From: CAMYMQ01 sp963730305
Lineage (GTDB): Bacteria > Pseudomonadota > Alphaproteobacteria > Bin65
Reading direction: 5' to 3'
Length of the DNA stretch: 64,000 nucleotides
Assembly (NCBI GenBank): GCA_963730305.1
Contig: CAVSRB010000003.1
Location: 620,001 to 684,000, forward strand
The notes under the pieces are model-generated. The model was not told where the DNA came from. It was given only the letters and a program-made list of their open reading frames with translations, and ran no database searches. Below are positions 40,591-50,284 of the stretch, piece by piece. The stretch's first letter is position 1, and each line of letters begins with the position of its first letter. Position numbers and translations under genes: made by a program.

Positions 40591-41839
40591 CGACCCGCTC
40601 GCTTTCGCGCACCGTCGCATGGGCCGCCTGGCGGAGGGCGTTCTCCAGCTGGTCGACGATCACCTCCTGGCTGTGGGTCTGCTCGACGTAGCACCGTCCC
40701 AGCGCGGCCAGATGCCGCCTGCGGTCGGGCTCGCCCAGCAGCTTCGTCACCGCGTCGGCGACCCCGTCGATCGTCTCGGCATAGACCACCCCGGTTTCCT
40801 CGCTGCTCAACGCCGTCGTGATGCCGGGCAGGGCGCTGGACACCGTCGGCTTCCCGCACGCCAGGTACTGGACGATCTTGGCGGAGAAGATGTCGTCGGT
40901 ACGCGGATTGATCGGGAACACGTTGATGCACAGCTCCGCCGCCGCGATGTAGTGCGGCATGTCGTCGAACGGCTGGTATCCGGTGACGACGACCCGGTCG
41001 CCCAGGCCGAGACGGGCGATCGCCGCGTCGAGCGCGGGCCGGGCGGCGCCGTCGCCGACGATCAGGAGCTTGGCGTCCGGCACCGAGCGCAGGACCCGCG
41101 GGAAGCGTTCGACGAAGTCCAACATCCCGCCGAACTCGTAGAGGGTCCCGACGAAGGCGATGACGCGGTCGCTTGCCGTGATGCCCCACGCCTCCCGCAC
41201 GCGGGTGGCGTCCACAGCCGGGTGGAACTTGGAGACGTCGATCGGAAACGGCAGCACCGACAGATCGCGCCGGTCGGCCCCGAAGCGGACCAGGTAGTCG
41301 CCGTATTTCGGCGTCAGGGCGAGTGTCCTGTCCACGCGCCGGTAGACATAGTGCTCGGCCCGCTTGGCGAATGTCCGCCAGTACCAGGTCGGCCAGAGAT
41401 TGTAGAGCTTGTCGACGTTGCGGAAGACCACCGGAATGCCGAACCGCCGCGCCAGACGCACGGCCTGCGGCCCCATCCGCACGCCGGAATAGAGCAGGAT
41501 CACATCGACGGCGTTCGCGCGCAGGAATTCGCGGATCTCGCGATGGCGCACGTAGCATCCATAGGCCAGCCGGGCGAGCGGTATCCGGTCGGTCACGCGG
41601 TATCCGGGCCACCCGCTCGGCCGAAAGCGCGGGCTGACGGTCGAGACGTGGGCATCCGGGAACACCCGCGGAAGATCCTCGACGACGTTCGGTTCGCCGC
41701 CATACTTCCCCGGATCGAGGACGTGGACGTCATGCCCTCTCAGAGCGAGGCCCTCGGCGAGCACGTGCAGGTCATAAACGACACCGTCCGCCCAGACTGA
41801 TTCGCAGATGACGAGAACCTTCATCGCTGCCGGGGTCAT
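40583..41839 (-). CDS. GT4 glycosyltransferase
   Basis: A 418-residue GT-B glycosyltransferase of family GT4: N-terminal MKVLVICESVWADGV-type strand, a middle RDLSVLPFPIDVSKFHP linker, VIAFVGTLYEFGGMLDF and LLIVGDGAARPAL, then FPINPRTDDIFSAKIVQYLACGKPTV, which holds the usual E/D-x7-E-like donor-binding region in a variant form. The ATG overlaps the stop of the thioredoxin-like gene (ATGA). A second ATG five codons later is possible. It works in the same operon as the GT2 downstream. Confidence 0.85.
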   Translation of the reverse strand: MTPAAMKVLVICESVWADGVVYDLHVLAEGLALRGHDVHVLDPGKYGGEPNVVEDLPRVFPDAHVSTVSPRFRPSGWPGYRVTDRIPLARLAYGCYVRHREIREFLRANAVDVILLYSGVRMGPQAVRLARRFGIPVVFRNVDKLYNLWPTWYWRTFAKRAEHYVYRRVDRTLALTPKYGDYLVRFGADRRDLSVLPFPIDVSKFHPAVDATRVREAWGITASDRVIAFVGTLYEFGGMLDFVERFPRVLRSVPDAKLLIVGDGAARPALDAAIARLGLGDRVVVTGYQPFDDMPHYIAAAELCINVFPINPRTDDIFSAKIVQYLACGKPTVSSALPGITTALSSEETGVVYAETIDGVADAVTKLLGEPDRRRHLAALGRCYVEQTHSQEVIVDQLENALRQAAHATVRESERVDA

Positions 41840-42168
41840 CGCCCATGAAGCTCCTCGACGATCTTCCGAACGGTCTCTTCGGGTTGGAGACAGATGAGGT
41901 GATGGGTCTTGTGTCCGGACTGGAACACCATGATCGTGGGAACGATGCTGACCTTGAAGCGGGCCGCGATGTCGGCGTTGTCGTCGACGTTCACCGCAAC
42001 GCCCGTGAGGGTCGTGCCATCGGGGACCTCCATCGCGGCGACGAGGTCACGCATGTTGCGCGACGGCTCGCACCACTCCGCCCAGAAAACGACCAGGACC
42101 TGCTTGCCCGGCGCCAATACGCCGTCGTCCCAGCTGTCGGCGGCGGCGCTCTCCACCTCAAACCGCAT
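41836..42168 (-). CDS. Thioredoxin-like protein with CxxS active site
   Basis: A 110-residue thioredoxin-fold protein. The active-site segment is FWAEWCEPSRNM: Cys33 is kept, but the second Cys is replaced by Ser36 and the Gly by Glu, so WCGPC has become WCEPS. The cis-proline region VSIVPTIMVF is present. With one cysteine it cannot carry out the usual dithiol reduction; it may form mixed disulfides or act as a structural partner. It is cytoplasmic (no signal peptide) and coupled to the downstream glycosyltransferase by an ATGA overlap. Its role in a glycan operon is not known. Confidence 0.8.
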   Translation of the reverse strand: MRFEVESAAADSWDDGVLAPGKQVLVVFWAEWCEPSRNMRDLVAAMEVPDGTTLTGVAVNVDDNADIAARFKVSIVPTIMVFQSGHKTHHLICLQPEETVRKIVEELHGR

Positions 42169-42232
42169 TGTCTACTCGTAACGCCAAGTGCATGCCCCCA
42201 CCGGACGAAACCCGGTCGACAGGTTCGCCACG

Positions 42233-43644
42233 TTAATTCTCGGTCTTGCCAAACAGTCGCCCCAACGCACCCCTTGGCTCCTTCAACACGCTCACCCCAT
42301 ATCGTCCCAGTTTCGAAGGAATGTTGCGAAACCGATTTGCTCTTCGAGTTCAGCTCTTCCTGTAGCGCGTTCCGCTCTTCCTGTAGCGCGTTCCGCTCTG
42401 CCCGCGCCTCGTCCAGCTCCGCTTGCAGCTCTTCGACTGTGCGAGCCCCTGTCGCGAGTTCCGCCTCCAATTGCTGAATTCGCTCGCCCCTGCCCGTCCA
42501 GTCCCTTTCGAGGTCCAAATACCGCGCTTGAAGATTGGCCAATCCGACTTCCGCCTCGAAGACACGCTGATCGCCGTTGAGGGCATCGAGCAGTGCCAAC
42601 AGGCGCTTGCTCTCCAACTGCGCTCCCGATCCATCCTCGGCGGCGGTTCTTTGCGGGTCTGCCGCGTGTCGCAAGACGTCGGAGACCAAATCATGGAGAT
42701 ACGGACGGGTCGCCACGACCGTATCGTCGTTTCGATTGACGGCGGTGTATCGCGCGCCGTCGAAGAGGATGCGCGTATCCCCTCCGATGTCCTGGACCCA
42801 CAGCGGCCACTCGAAATTGCCGGCCTGCACCGTCTTCCAGGGACACGGCAGCTCGAACGCATCCTGCAGAAACGCCGCGGTCCGCTGCATCTCGGCGGCG
42901 TACATATCGCTCAGCAGGGCATCGATATGCGCGGGTCGGGACTGGGCCGCGCTGGCGTTGAGCGGCTGGCTCAGGTCGACGCCATCCCATGTCGCCGGCA
43001 CGGTGCCGCCCAGGAAGCCGATCAGCCGCGTCAGGAATCCGGCTGGATCGCCGACGGCCGTCTCGAAATACTCCACGAAAACGGCAGACCGGTCGAAGCG
43101 GGTCAGCCACCGCTCGAGGATGCGGACGTAATCGTTGCACGACCGGACGAAGTCCGACGTCAGGTTCTTGACGACGTCTTCGGGCGTCGGCGTCCGGCCG
43201 ACGAGATCGCGAAAGGTGTCCTCCCGGCAACCGACCGCATGCTTCATTTGCGACCAGGAACGCTCGATCGGATTGCGCACCACCACGACGATCTTGAGGT
43301 CGGGCTTCAACGTGCTGATGAGCGAAATGATCTCTTCCGGCAGCAGGGAATAGGTCGGCGTTGCTTCGCCCTTGATGGCGTCCTTGTTCGCCCGGAAATA
43401 GTCGGCGTATTGCGCCAGTGTCAGGTGCTTCCAATCGTGATCGAAATAGTGAAGCTCCTTCTTTTCCGGAACGAACAGACCATCGACCTCCCGCAGGACG
43501 CTCGCGAGCCAGGTGGTGCCGGTGCGCGGCGGGCCGATGATCAGGAAATCCGGGAAATACGGCTTGTCGCCGTCGGCAAGCGCGCCGAGCCTGCTGCGGC
43601 AGCGACAGCCATAGGGGATCGATATCGTCCCACAATGGATACAT
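42233..43644 (-). CDS. Sulfotransferase with coiled-coil tail (two frameshifts)
   Basis: About 470 residues. After the start MYPLWDDIDP (ATG 43644, GGGGG upstream) a C-run near 43610 shifts the frame; without it the sequence continues YGCRCRSRLGALADGDKPYF and then FLIIGPPRTGTTWLAS, the 5'-PAPS-binding loop. VVVVRNPIERSWSQ is the second PAPS motif. The enzyme would move sulfate from PAPS to a glycan or other acceptor. The C-terminal third is a heptad-like coiled coil (LQEERNALQEELN) and a second shift near 42340 restores the natural end VLKEPRGALGRLFGKTEN and the TAA at 42233. Both shifts look like indel errors. Confidence 0.7.
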
Positions 43645-44059
43645 GGCGTGCCCCCATGTCCCGTCGACGCCGGAGCAGCTCGTGTATCCTGCGCTTCCGG
43701 CGAGTGCCGATCCGTTCGTAGCTGCCAGGATAGAACGATTCGTCCCGCGCTTCACCATAATCGAGGCGCTGTCCGCGAGCGGTGCGCTTGCGACGTCGCC
43801 TTCGTCGATCCGGATCCGTTCCGCCTTTCGCCGCCGACAATTCCAGAAGCGCACCGCCACTCCGGGCTGATCCGGCCCCTGCGCCTTTCGACCATTCCGG
43901 GTATCCGCCGAGGCCCGACGACATTGGCGGCTGGGCATGGCGGCAACCGTCGGCCGAAACGGCGGGGAACGCCGCAGCGATCGACTGCAGGCATGCCTGG
44001 AACTGATCAGGGTCCGACCGTTTCGGAAGCGTCGATGCCGTCGTGCGGATTGACCGCCG
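43645..44059. other. Intergenic region
   Basis: About 415 bp between the end of the radical SAM gene and the sulfotransferase start. Open frames cover it on both strands, but none has a recognisable domain or a good ribosome binding site. It may hold the sulfotransferase promoter. If the sulfotransferase starts further upstream than I place it, part of this could be coding. Confidence 0.4.
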
Positions 44060-45424
44060 CTAGGCCGCCCGCTCCTCCTCATCCGTCGCCCACGGGCGAT
44101 CCCGCTCCTCCGCCTCGTACACCTTGACCTGCTCGCGGATGAAGTGGGTCGGGTCGGTGATCGGGCCGCCGGCGTCGATCGGCTTGACCTCGTCGGCGCC
44201 GAACATGTCGACATAGTCGCCGTGGAAGCCGTCGCAGATGCCGCGGGCGTCGCACCGCTCGCAGGCGGAGGCGTATTGGTAGCGGCAATGGTCCATGGCG
44301 CGCATCCGGGCGTGATCGCGGTAGACCGCCGCCGACCGGCCGAGCTCGTCGGCGACCGCCGGCGTGGCGCCGCTTCGGCCGAGGCGCCGGCGGAGCCGCT
44401 CGACGACGAGATGGGCGACGGTGCGCACGCCGTTGATGCTGGCAATCCGCGACAGGCCGATGCCGCCTTCGGGCATCAGTTTGCCCTCGGTGAAGACCGG
44501 CGACCAATAGGTCGCGTTGGCCAGGCTCTTGTGGTGCGGCGAGGGATCGCCCCACTTCATGCGCTGGGCCTGCTCCCCGGTCCAGGTCCACGAATCGTAG
44601 TCCCATTCGTGCGGGTCGTAGGAGAGCTGCTGGAAGTTGTACATCGACTTGCGGTGGCGCGGCTCGACCATGCAGATCGGGAAGTAGCGCACGTTGGCTT
44701 CGACGCCGGCCGCGTCGAGGATGTCGAGCGCACGGTTCAGCGCCGGCGCGACCTCGGAATAGCGCGGCACGTTCTCGGTGCTGCGGTGACCGCCCATCGC
44801 CTGGTCCTCGAACGGATTGAAGGCCAGGAAATTGACGGCGCGCGCGCCCTTGGCCACGGCGAGTTCGGCGATCGCCTCGAACTGCGGGATCGCCTTCTTC
44901 GACAAGACGCAGTTGAAGCGGAAGGGAATGCCGACCTCGATGCAGTTCTCGATGCCCTGGAGCTGCTTCTCCGAGCCGCCGGGCAGGCCGACGATGTCGT
45001 CGTAGGTCTCGCCGAGCGCGTGGACGCTGATCAGCAGGTCGCGGACGCCGGCCGCCTCGAGCTCTTCCGCCTTGTGCTTCTTGGCCAGCGCGATCGCATT
45101 GGTGATCAGGGTCGGGTAGAGGCCGATCTCGGCGCAATAGGCGACCAGGTCGTTGATGTGGCGCCAGATCGTCGGCTCGCCGCCCTGGATGTCGATCGAC
45201 GTATTGCCGTACTTGAAGCGCAGGTCGTGGCAGATCGCCTTGGCCTTCTCGAGCTCCATGAACGGATGCTCGAGATGCTCCTTGTCGGCGATGCGGTCGA
45301 GGAAATAGCAGAAATGGCAGCGGATGTTGCAGGTCTGCCCCAGCCACAGCACCCCGCGCCGCGTGAGCAGCTTCTCGCGGGTGTGGAAGACCGTGTCCGA
45401 TGTCGCCGGCAGCTGTCGCTGCAT
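44060..45424 (-). CDS. Radical SAM protein with Cys-rich C-terminus
   Basis: A 454-residue protein. The radical SAM cluster is Cys32, Cys36 and Cys39 in QTCNIRCHFCYF, followed by the SAM-binding IDIQGGEPTIW and LLISVHALGE. The C-terminus has four spaced cysteines (HCRYQYASACERCDARGIC), suited to a second iron-sulfur cluster as in SPASM-type enzymes. GAGGGGCAGG precedes the ATG at 45424. The substrate is unknown; some members in glycan clusters modify sugars or peptides. It is flanked by a glycosyltransferase and a sulfotransferase. Confidence 0.8.
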   Translation of the reverse strand: MQRQLPATSDTVFHTREKLLTRRGVLWLGQTCNIRCHFCYFLDRIADKEHLEHPFMELEKAKAICHDLRFKYGNTSIDIQGGEPTIWRHINDLVAYCAEIGLYPTLITNAIALAKKHKAEELEAAGVRDLLISVHALGETYDDIVGLPGGSEKQLQGIENCIEVGIPFRFNCVLSKKAIPQFEAIAELAVAKGARAVNFLAFNPFEDQAMGGHRSTENVPRYSEVAPALNRALDILDAAGVEANVRYFPICMVEPRHRKSMYNFQQLSYDPHEWDYDSWTWTGEQAQRMKWGDPSPHHKSLANATYWSPVFTEGKLMPEGGIGLSRIASINGVRTVAHLVVERLRRRLGRSGATPAVADELGRSAAVYRDHARMRAMDHCRYQYASACERCDARGICDGFHGDYVDMFGADEVKPIDAGGPITDPTHFIREQVKVYEAEERDRPWATDEEERAA

Positions 45425-45468
45425 CCTGCCCCTCTTGTCCTGATCTGTCGTGGACGCCGGATCGAAGA

Positions 45469-46568
45469 CTAGGACACCTTGCCGTCGCGCGCCACCAGCT
45501 GTGTCCACAGGCGCTGCAGCAGCGAGCCGCGAGCGCCCGGGCTGAAGGTGTCCGCGCGCAGGCCGCGGATGAAGCGCGTGACCTCGTCGAAGCGTTCGCC
45601 GCCCAGGGCCGAGACGAAATCGTCCTTGCGCTCGGACAGCACCTGGAGGGTGAGCGTCTTCAGCGCCTCCGTCGTCGGGTGCGCGCGCATGTCGCCCGTC
45701 TGCATGCGCGCCGCGATGATGCCGTTGGTGGTGAAGTTGTTGCCGCCGTGCCGGCGGTAGCACCCCAGCGCCTCGCGGAACACGAAGGAGCCGCCGATCA
45801 ACTGGCCCAGCCGGACCAGGTAGAAGTCGGCGCAGGTCCGGAAGGCGTCGAGCCCCGCCGATGTCTGCGGCAGGATCAGGCCGAGCAGGGTCCGCCGGAA
45901 CATCATCGTGCTCTGCGTGCCCCAGACCCAGGCGCGGGAATGCGTCATCGTTCATCCAGAACGGGAACAGCAGGCCGTCGACCGGCGCTCCGCCTTCGGC
46001 CGCATCGGCGCCAGTCTCTTCGACCCGGACCTCGACACCCGCGTCCGAATACAGCCGGCTCACCAGGTCGGTGTGGTGCTTGGCCAGCAACTGGCCGTCC
46101 GCGCGCGATCGTCCATTGGTTCGAACTGGTGAAGCCGACCGGCGTCTCGAGGTTGTGGTGGACGAACAGATGCCGCGCCACGAAGTCGGGAAAGAGCAGG
46201 TCGTCGGCGTCGAGGAACACGACGAATTCGCCCTTGCTTCGGGCAAAGCCTTCGACCTGCGCGCCGAGCTGCCCCACGTTGCGGGACAGGCGGTGATAGC
46301 TGAAGCGGGGATCGTTCCAGCCGGCCAGCAGGCCCTCCACCACCGCCGGCGTGTCGTCGTCCGAACAGTCGTCGACGACGATGCACTCGATCCGGGGATG
46401 GGTCTGGGCGAAGACCGAGTTCAGGCAATCCGCGACGAAGCGGCCGTAGTTGTGCGCCGTGACGATGATCGAGACCAGCGGCGGTTCGACGGGAACCGGG
46501 AACAGCCGCCGGGCAGCCTGGACATGGTCAGAACCGGAAGCCAATGTTCGGTCGCGGGTGTCTGGCAT
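45469..46568 (-). CDS. GT2 glycosyltransferase (two frameshifts)
   Basis: About 366 residues, a paralogue of the gene at 19891-20991. N-terminal part: LVSIIVTAHNYGRFVAD, VVDDCSDDDTP and VFLDADDLLFPDF. Near 46107 the frame shifts (TIAR to ADGQLLAKHHTDL), and near 45948 it shifts again (FWMND to THSRAWVWGTQSTMMFRR), after which YRRHGGNNFTTNG matches the paralogue. Each break is repaired by a single-base change, so assembly error is likely. I start at MPDTRDRTL (ATG 46568). It probably adds a sugar to the same glycan. Confidence 0.7.
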
Positions 46569-46590
46569 GACGCGTCGCCTGCGACTGCGA

Positions 46591-47538
46591 TCAACGGGCG
46601 AAGGCGCGGCGGAAATACGCCACCGTCTCGCCAAGGCCCGACTTTAGGGAAACCTTCGGCTCCCAGTCAATCAGCCCCCGCGCCTTGGCGATGTCCGGCT
46701 GACGCTGCTTCGGGTCGTCGTCGGGCAGCGGATGGAAGCTCAACGTCGACCGCGAGTCGGTCAGCCGGATGACCATCTCGGCCAGCGCGCCGATCTCGAC
46801 CTCGGCCGGATTGCCCAGGTTGAGCGGGCCCGGCTCGTCGTCGTCCAGGTCCATGTAGCGCAACACGCCCTCGACCAGGTCGTCGACGTAGCAGAAGGAG
46901 CGCGTCTGGGTGCCGTCGCCGTAGATCGTGATCTCCTCGCCGCGCAGCGCCTGCATGATGAAGTTGGAGACGACCCGGCCGTCGTTGGGGTGCATGCGCG
47001 GCCCGTAGGTGTTGAAGATCCGCGCAACCCGGATCGGCAGCCGGTACTGCCGGTAATAGTCGAAGAACAGCGTCTCGGCGCAGCGCTTGCCCTCGTCGTA
47101 GCAGGCGCGCGGCCCGACCGGATTGACGTTGCCCCAATAGCCCTCGGTCTGCGGGTGTTCGTCCGGGTCGCCGTAGACCTCGCTGGTCGAGGCCTGCAGG
47201 ATGCGCGCCTTGGTCCGCTTGGCGAGCCCCAGCATGTTGATCGCCCCGTGGACGCAGGTCTTGGTCGTCTGGACCGGATCGCGCTGGTAGTGGATCGGCG
47301 ACGCCGGGCAGGCGAAGTTGAAGATCTGGTCGACCTCGAGATAGAGCGGGAAGGTGACGTCGTGCCGAACCGCCTCGAAGCGCGGGTTGGCCAGCAGATG
47401 CTCGATGTTGCCTCGGCTCGCCGAGAAATAGTTGTCGACGCTGATCACCTCGCAGTCGCACGCCAGCAGCCGCTCGCACAGATGCGAGCCGAGAAACCCG
47501 GCGCCGCCGGTCACGAAAATGCGCTGTGCCTCAAACAT
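46591..47538 (-). CDS. uxs: UDP-glucuronate decarboxylase (UDP-xylose synthase)
   Basis: A 315-residue extended SDR that turns UDP-glucuronate into UDP-xylose. The family signature is very clear: FVTGGAGFLGSHLCERL, VDNYFSASRGNIEHL, NFACPASPIHYQ, ASTSEVYGDP followed by HPQTEGYWGNVNP, and ACYDEGKRCAETL with the catalytic Tyr and Lys. RIFNTYGPRMHPNDGRVVSN completes it. It supplies xylose (or, after epimerisation, related pentoses) for the surface glycan. The UDP-glucose dehydrogenase that makes the substrate is not in this window. Confidence 0.92.
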   Translation of the reverse strand: MFEAQRIFVTGGAGFLGSHLCERLLACDCEVISVDNYFSASRGNIEHLLANPRFEAVRHDVTFPLYLEVDQIFNFACPASPIHYQRDPVQTTKTCVHGAINMLGLAKRTKARILQASTSEVYGDPDEHPQTEGYWGNVNPVGPRACYDEGKRCAETLFFDYYRQYRLPIRVARIFNTYGPRMHPNDGRVVSNFIMQALRGEEITIYGDGTQTRSFCYVDDLVEGVLRYMDLDDDEPGPLNLGNPAEVEIGALAEMVIRLTDSRSTLSFHPLPDDDPKQRQPDIAKARGLIDWEPKVSLKSGLGETVAYFRRAFAR

Positions 47539-47939
47539 CCCTGCTCATGCTCATGTTGCGCTCCGTCCGCCGCTATCGCGACCGTCCACGAACCTGCCGC
47601 CCGATCACCATGCCCATCCGATCGACGGAGCCCCTTCGACGAACCACCGGAGACTTCCCTGCCAGCTCCCAATCAAGCGTTAGCTCAAATCCGCACTCAC
47701 GCCCACCACATACGCGATCGAACACCCGGCCGCGATCAAACACCCGTCCCGGCAGACCGCCCCGCGCCCGGTGAGGCATACCGACACCCGCCGAGCGCGC
47801 GCGGCCCCGTCAGCCCGATGGCAACGCGCCCGGAGCCAGTCTATGACAAATACAAGTCACGCCCGCGCGAACCGGCCACCGGAATGTGTATCGAACCGTG
47901 GCGAGCCGGACGTGCACGACGCCTTTATCCAAGAGCCCT
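47539..47939. other. Intergenic region
   Basis: About 401 bp upstream of the UDP-xylose synthase gene and downstream of the methyltransferase gene. No gene is recognised. A short imperfect direct repeat, CGCGATC(G/A)AACACCCG, occurs twice around 47711-47745. Likely holds the promoter of the UDP-xylose synthase gene. Confidence 0.45.
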
Positions 47940-49068
47940 CTATCGCGCAAATAGTCGACCCAGCATCCCTAGACGGTTCGCCTTCACCTTTTCCTGAACC
48001 TCGGCCTTCGATTTTCCGAAATAGACGTTGTCCAGATCCCCGCGCACGAGTTCATCGAAATTATATTCATAGGCTCCGGCCGGCGCCGCGGCGAACAAGT
48101 CCGAACCGAGCTGATAGACATCATGGCCGCGATATCGGTCACATTTCGACGCCAGATCGTGCACCGCCGCCGCCGCCAACAATTTCACCACTTTGACCAA
48201 AATCGCCGACAAATGCACGTTCATAGTCACCCAACAACAACTTCTCCGGATAATACGCGCCTTCGGTCTGCCCGAGCGCGAGGAATCGATTCTCTCCGAT
48301 CTCCAATATATTGAAGCCCAGGTAGTTTTCTTCCAGCAACGTCACGGGATACAGGCGCTGTTCCTCGATATGATCCGGCAAGCGCACCTGACCACTACTG
48401 CGAAAACATGGGTGTAGAATATCGATTGGGCTGTCGTCCGAACGCGTCTTGGCAAGCAGATGCTCGACGACATCGTCGCGCAACTCACGCACAAATATCA
48501 TCATGTTCTGCGCGTACCACCAACTGACACGCTGATCGTACCAAAGGATCGGACGCAAAACATCGAAATGACGAAATCCTTCCTGCGAAAACAAGGCGAT
48601 CCAGTAACTAAGCCATCTCTCGTTTGCACCCAAGCGCCTTGATTGCCCTGGTGCGGCGGCGCTAAACACCACCACGTCACTTGTACACGTCAATTGCTTC
48701 ACAAAATGTTCCGAGGACGAATGCGGCAGGCAGTCCGCCACTTCGAGCGACATCGCCAAGTCATAGCGATCGGGTGGCGCGAACTCATCGCGAAAATCGA
48801 TGCGCTTGATCGTCAATTCTCCAACCTGCAGAAGATCCGACGGAATATCGCCGCCATCTAGCCCGGCGACATCGCGAACGCCCCGCGCCTCGAATTCGGC
48901 AAGCCAACCGCCCGGGCCACACCCGATATCGATGACCGACCGAACGAAGGGAAAAAGGCCGAGCAACATCGGGACGACGATGGAGGCCGACCTCTCCGAT
49001 TGTTCGAGCCAGCGAGCGAAATAGTTATAGTCGTAAAGTTCATTGTAAATGTTCTTGCCATACGTCAT
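47940..49068 (-). CDS. SAM-dependent methyltransferase (one frameshift)
   Basis: About 376 residues. The N-terminal class I methyltransferase domain has motif I in SVIDIGCGPGGWLAEF, then VAGLDGGDIPSDLL and YDLAMSLEVADCLP. The frame shifts near 48200, and the next frame gives VVKLLAAAAVHDLASKCDRY, then FDELVRGDLDNVYFGKSKAEV and the end GMLGRLFAR. The C-terminal part is family-specific and not recognised. Base composition is lower in GC than the core operons. It probably methylates a sugar or a sugar-linked group of the glycan; methylation of a chain end can also stop chain growth. Confidence 0.7.
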
Positions 49069-49202
49069 CCGCGTGTGCCTTCAACCCCTCAACCAGACGC
49101 GCTCTAGAGAATGTCATTGAGCGCTTTGGAAAGACTATCGAGCACCGCACCGTCCGCGAGGGACTCTCGATACCTGATGTAGGCCGGGCTCGGCGACCAA
49201 TC

Positions 49203-50284
49203 CTAAATCGCTGCTCTTGCTTCTCTAAGGGCTTTCGCAACGGCGGCGGGGGTTTGGGCGTCGACGACAATTCCCAAGTCGTGATCGGCGGAAACGCGGC
49301 CGATGATACTGTCCACCGACGAAATAATCGGCTTGTTCGCAACAACGAAATTCGGGGCTATTCCGCTCATGCAAGACTTCTGGGATTGATCATATAGCAG
49401 AAGGCCGAAATCGCTGGCTGAAATGTATTCACCGAACTCCCGATCCGACAACACATCGTATTTGAACGGCTTTCTCGCACTGCGCAAATCCAGATGATAC
49501 TGCGCCCCCCTTTGTCGAGCGCGTCGGAAATTGACGCTTCATCCAATTCTTCGGGGCGGCCGGCGATCAAGAAGAACAACTCGGACAGTTCTTCGTTCGA
49601 GAGTTGGTCGATCGCGTTCAACAGCACATCGAGGCCTTTGCCGGGGCGCACCTGGCCCAGGATCGAAAACACGGTCTGTGTCTCGCTGGCTCCGATCTTC
49701 CGGCGAACGGCGTCTCGATTTGACCCGATGAATTTGGCGAGGGGCGCGCTTGGTGGGAAATAGCGGACGTTCTTGATGCCGTAGTCCAGCGCCAGCACAT
49801 TGACGAGCGGCTCGGCGAGGACGAATAGGTTAGCGATGTATGGCGCCACTTCCCGGAGGGCCTCGTCCTGTTCGGGGTCCTCCGGTATGCGGTGGAGAAT
49901 TCCGAAGATCGGCACGTCGGTCGATTGGGCCAGCTCGATCAGGGCAGGCCTGCTCGGGCCATATATCAAGGGCTCCAGCGTGACGAAGGTAATCGTCTGG
50001 ACCGTGGGCTGCAGGGACCGTTGGATATAAGCGAGGCCGGGATCGAAGTTGTGCCACAACGGATAAGGCAACGTCAGGAGTTGGGCATCAGGGAGCGCCC
50101 CATAGAGCGCGTATAGAAAGAAATGAGAGGGCTGGCCCTCGACGAACAAATGTCGCGTCGACGGATGGATGGGGGCCACCAGATCGATGGGATCGGGCGC
50201 GAAGCTTGGGCGTCCTTGTGGACCGGAATTACCTGCCGCGTCGCTTCGCACCGACCCGCTCGCGTATAGCGCCTCCTCCAACAC
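49203..50284 (-). CDS. GT-B glycosyltransferase (one frameshift)
   Basis: About 360 residues. The C-terminal half shows TVFSILGQVRPGKGLDVLL and LFFLIAGRPEEL, the start of the nucleotide-sugar domain of GT4-like enzymes. A G-run at about 49507 appears one base short; repairing it gives DKGGAQYHLDLRSA and then EYISASDFGLLLYDQSQKSCMSG and PIISSVDSIIG. The start is uncertain (GTG at 50284 overlaps the upstream gene by 56 bp; a later start is possible). Likely adds one sugar to the glycan. Confidence 0.65.

Noticed and set aside
43541..43924. A minus-strand frame overlapping the sulfotransferase start
   Set aside because: It continues the shifted frame around 43610 and lacks any domain; the sulfotransferase explanation with one indel is simpler.
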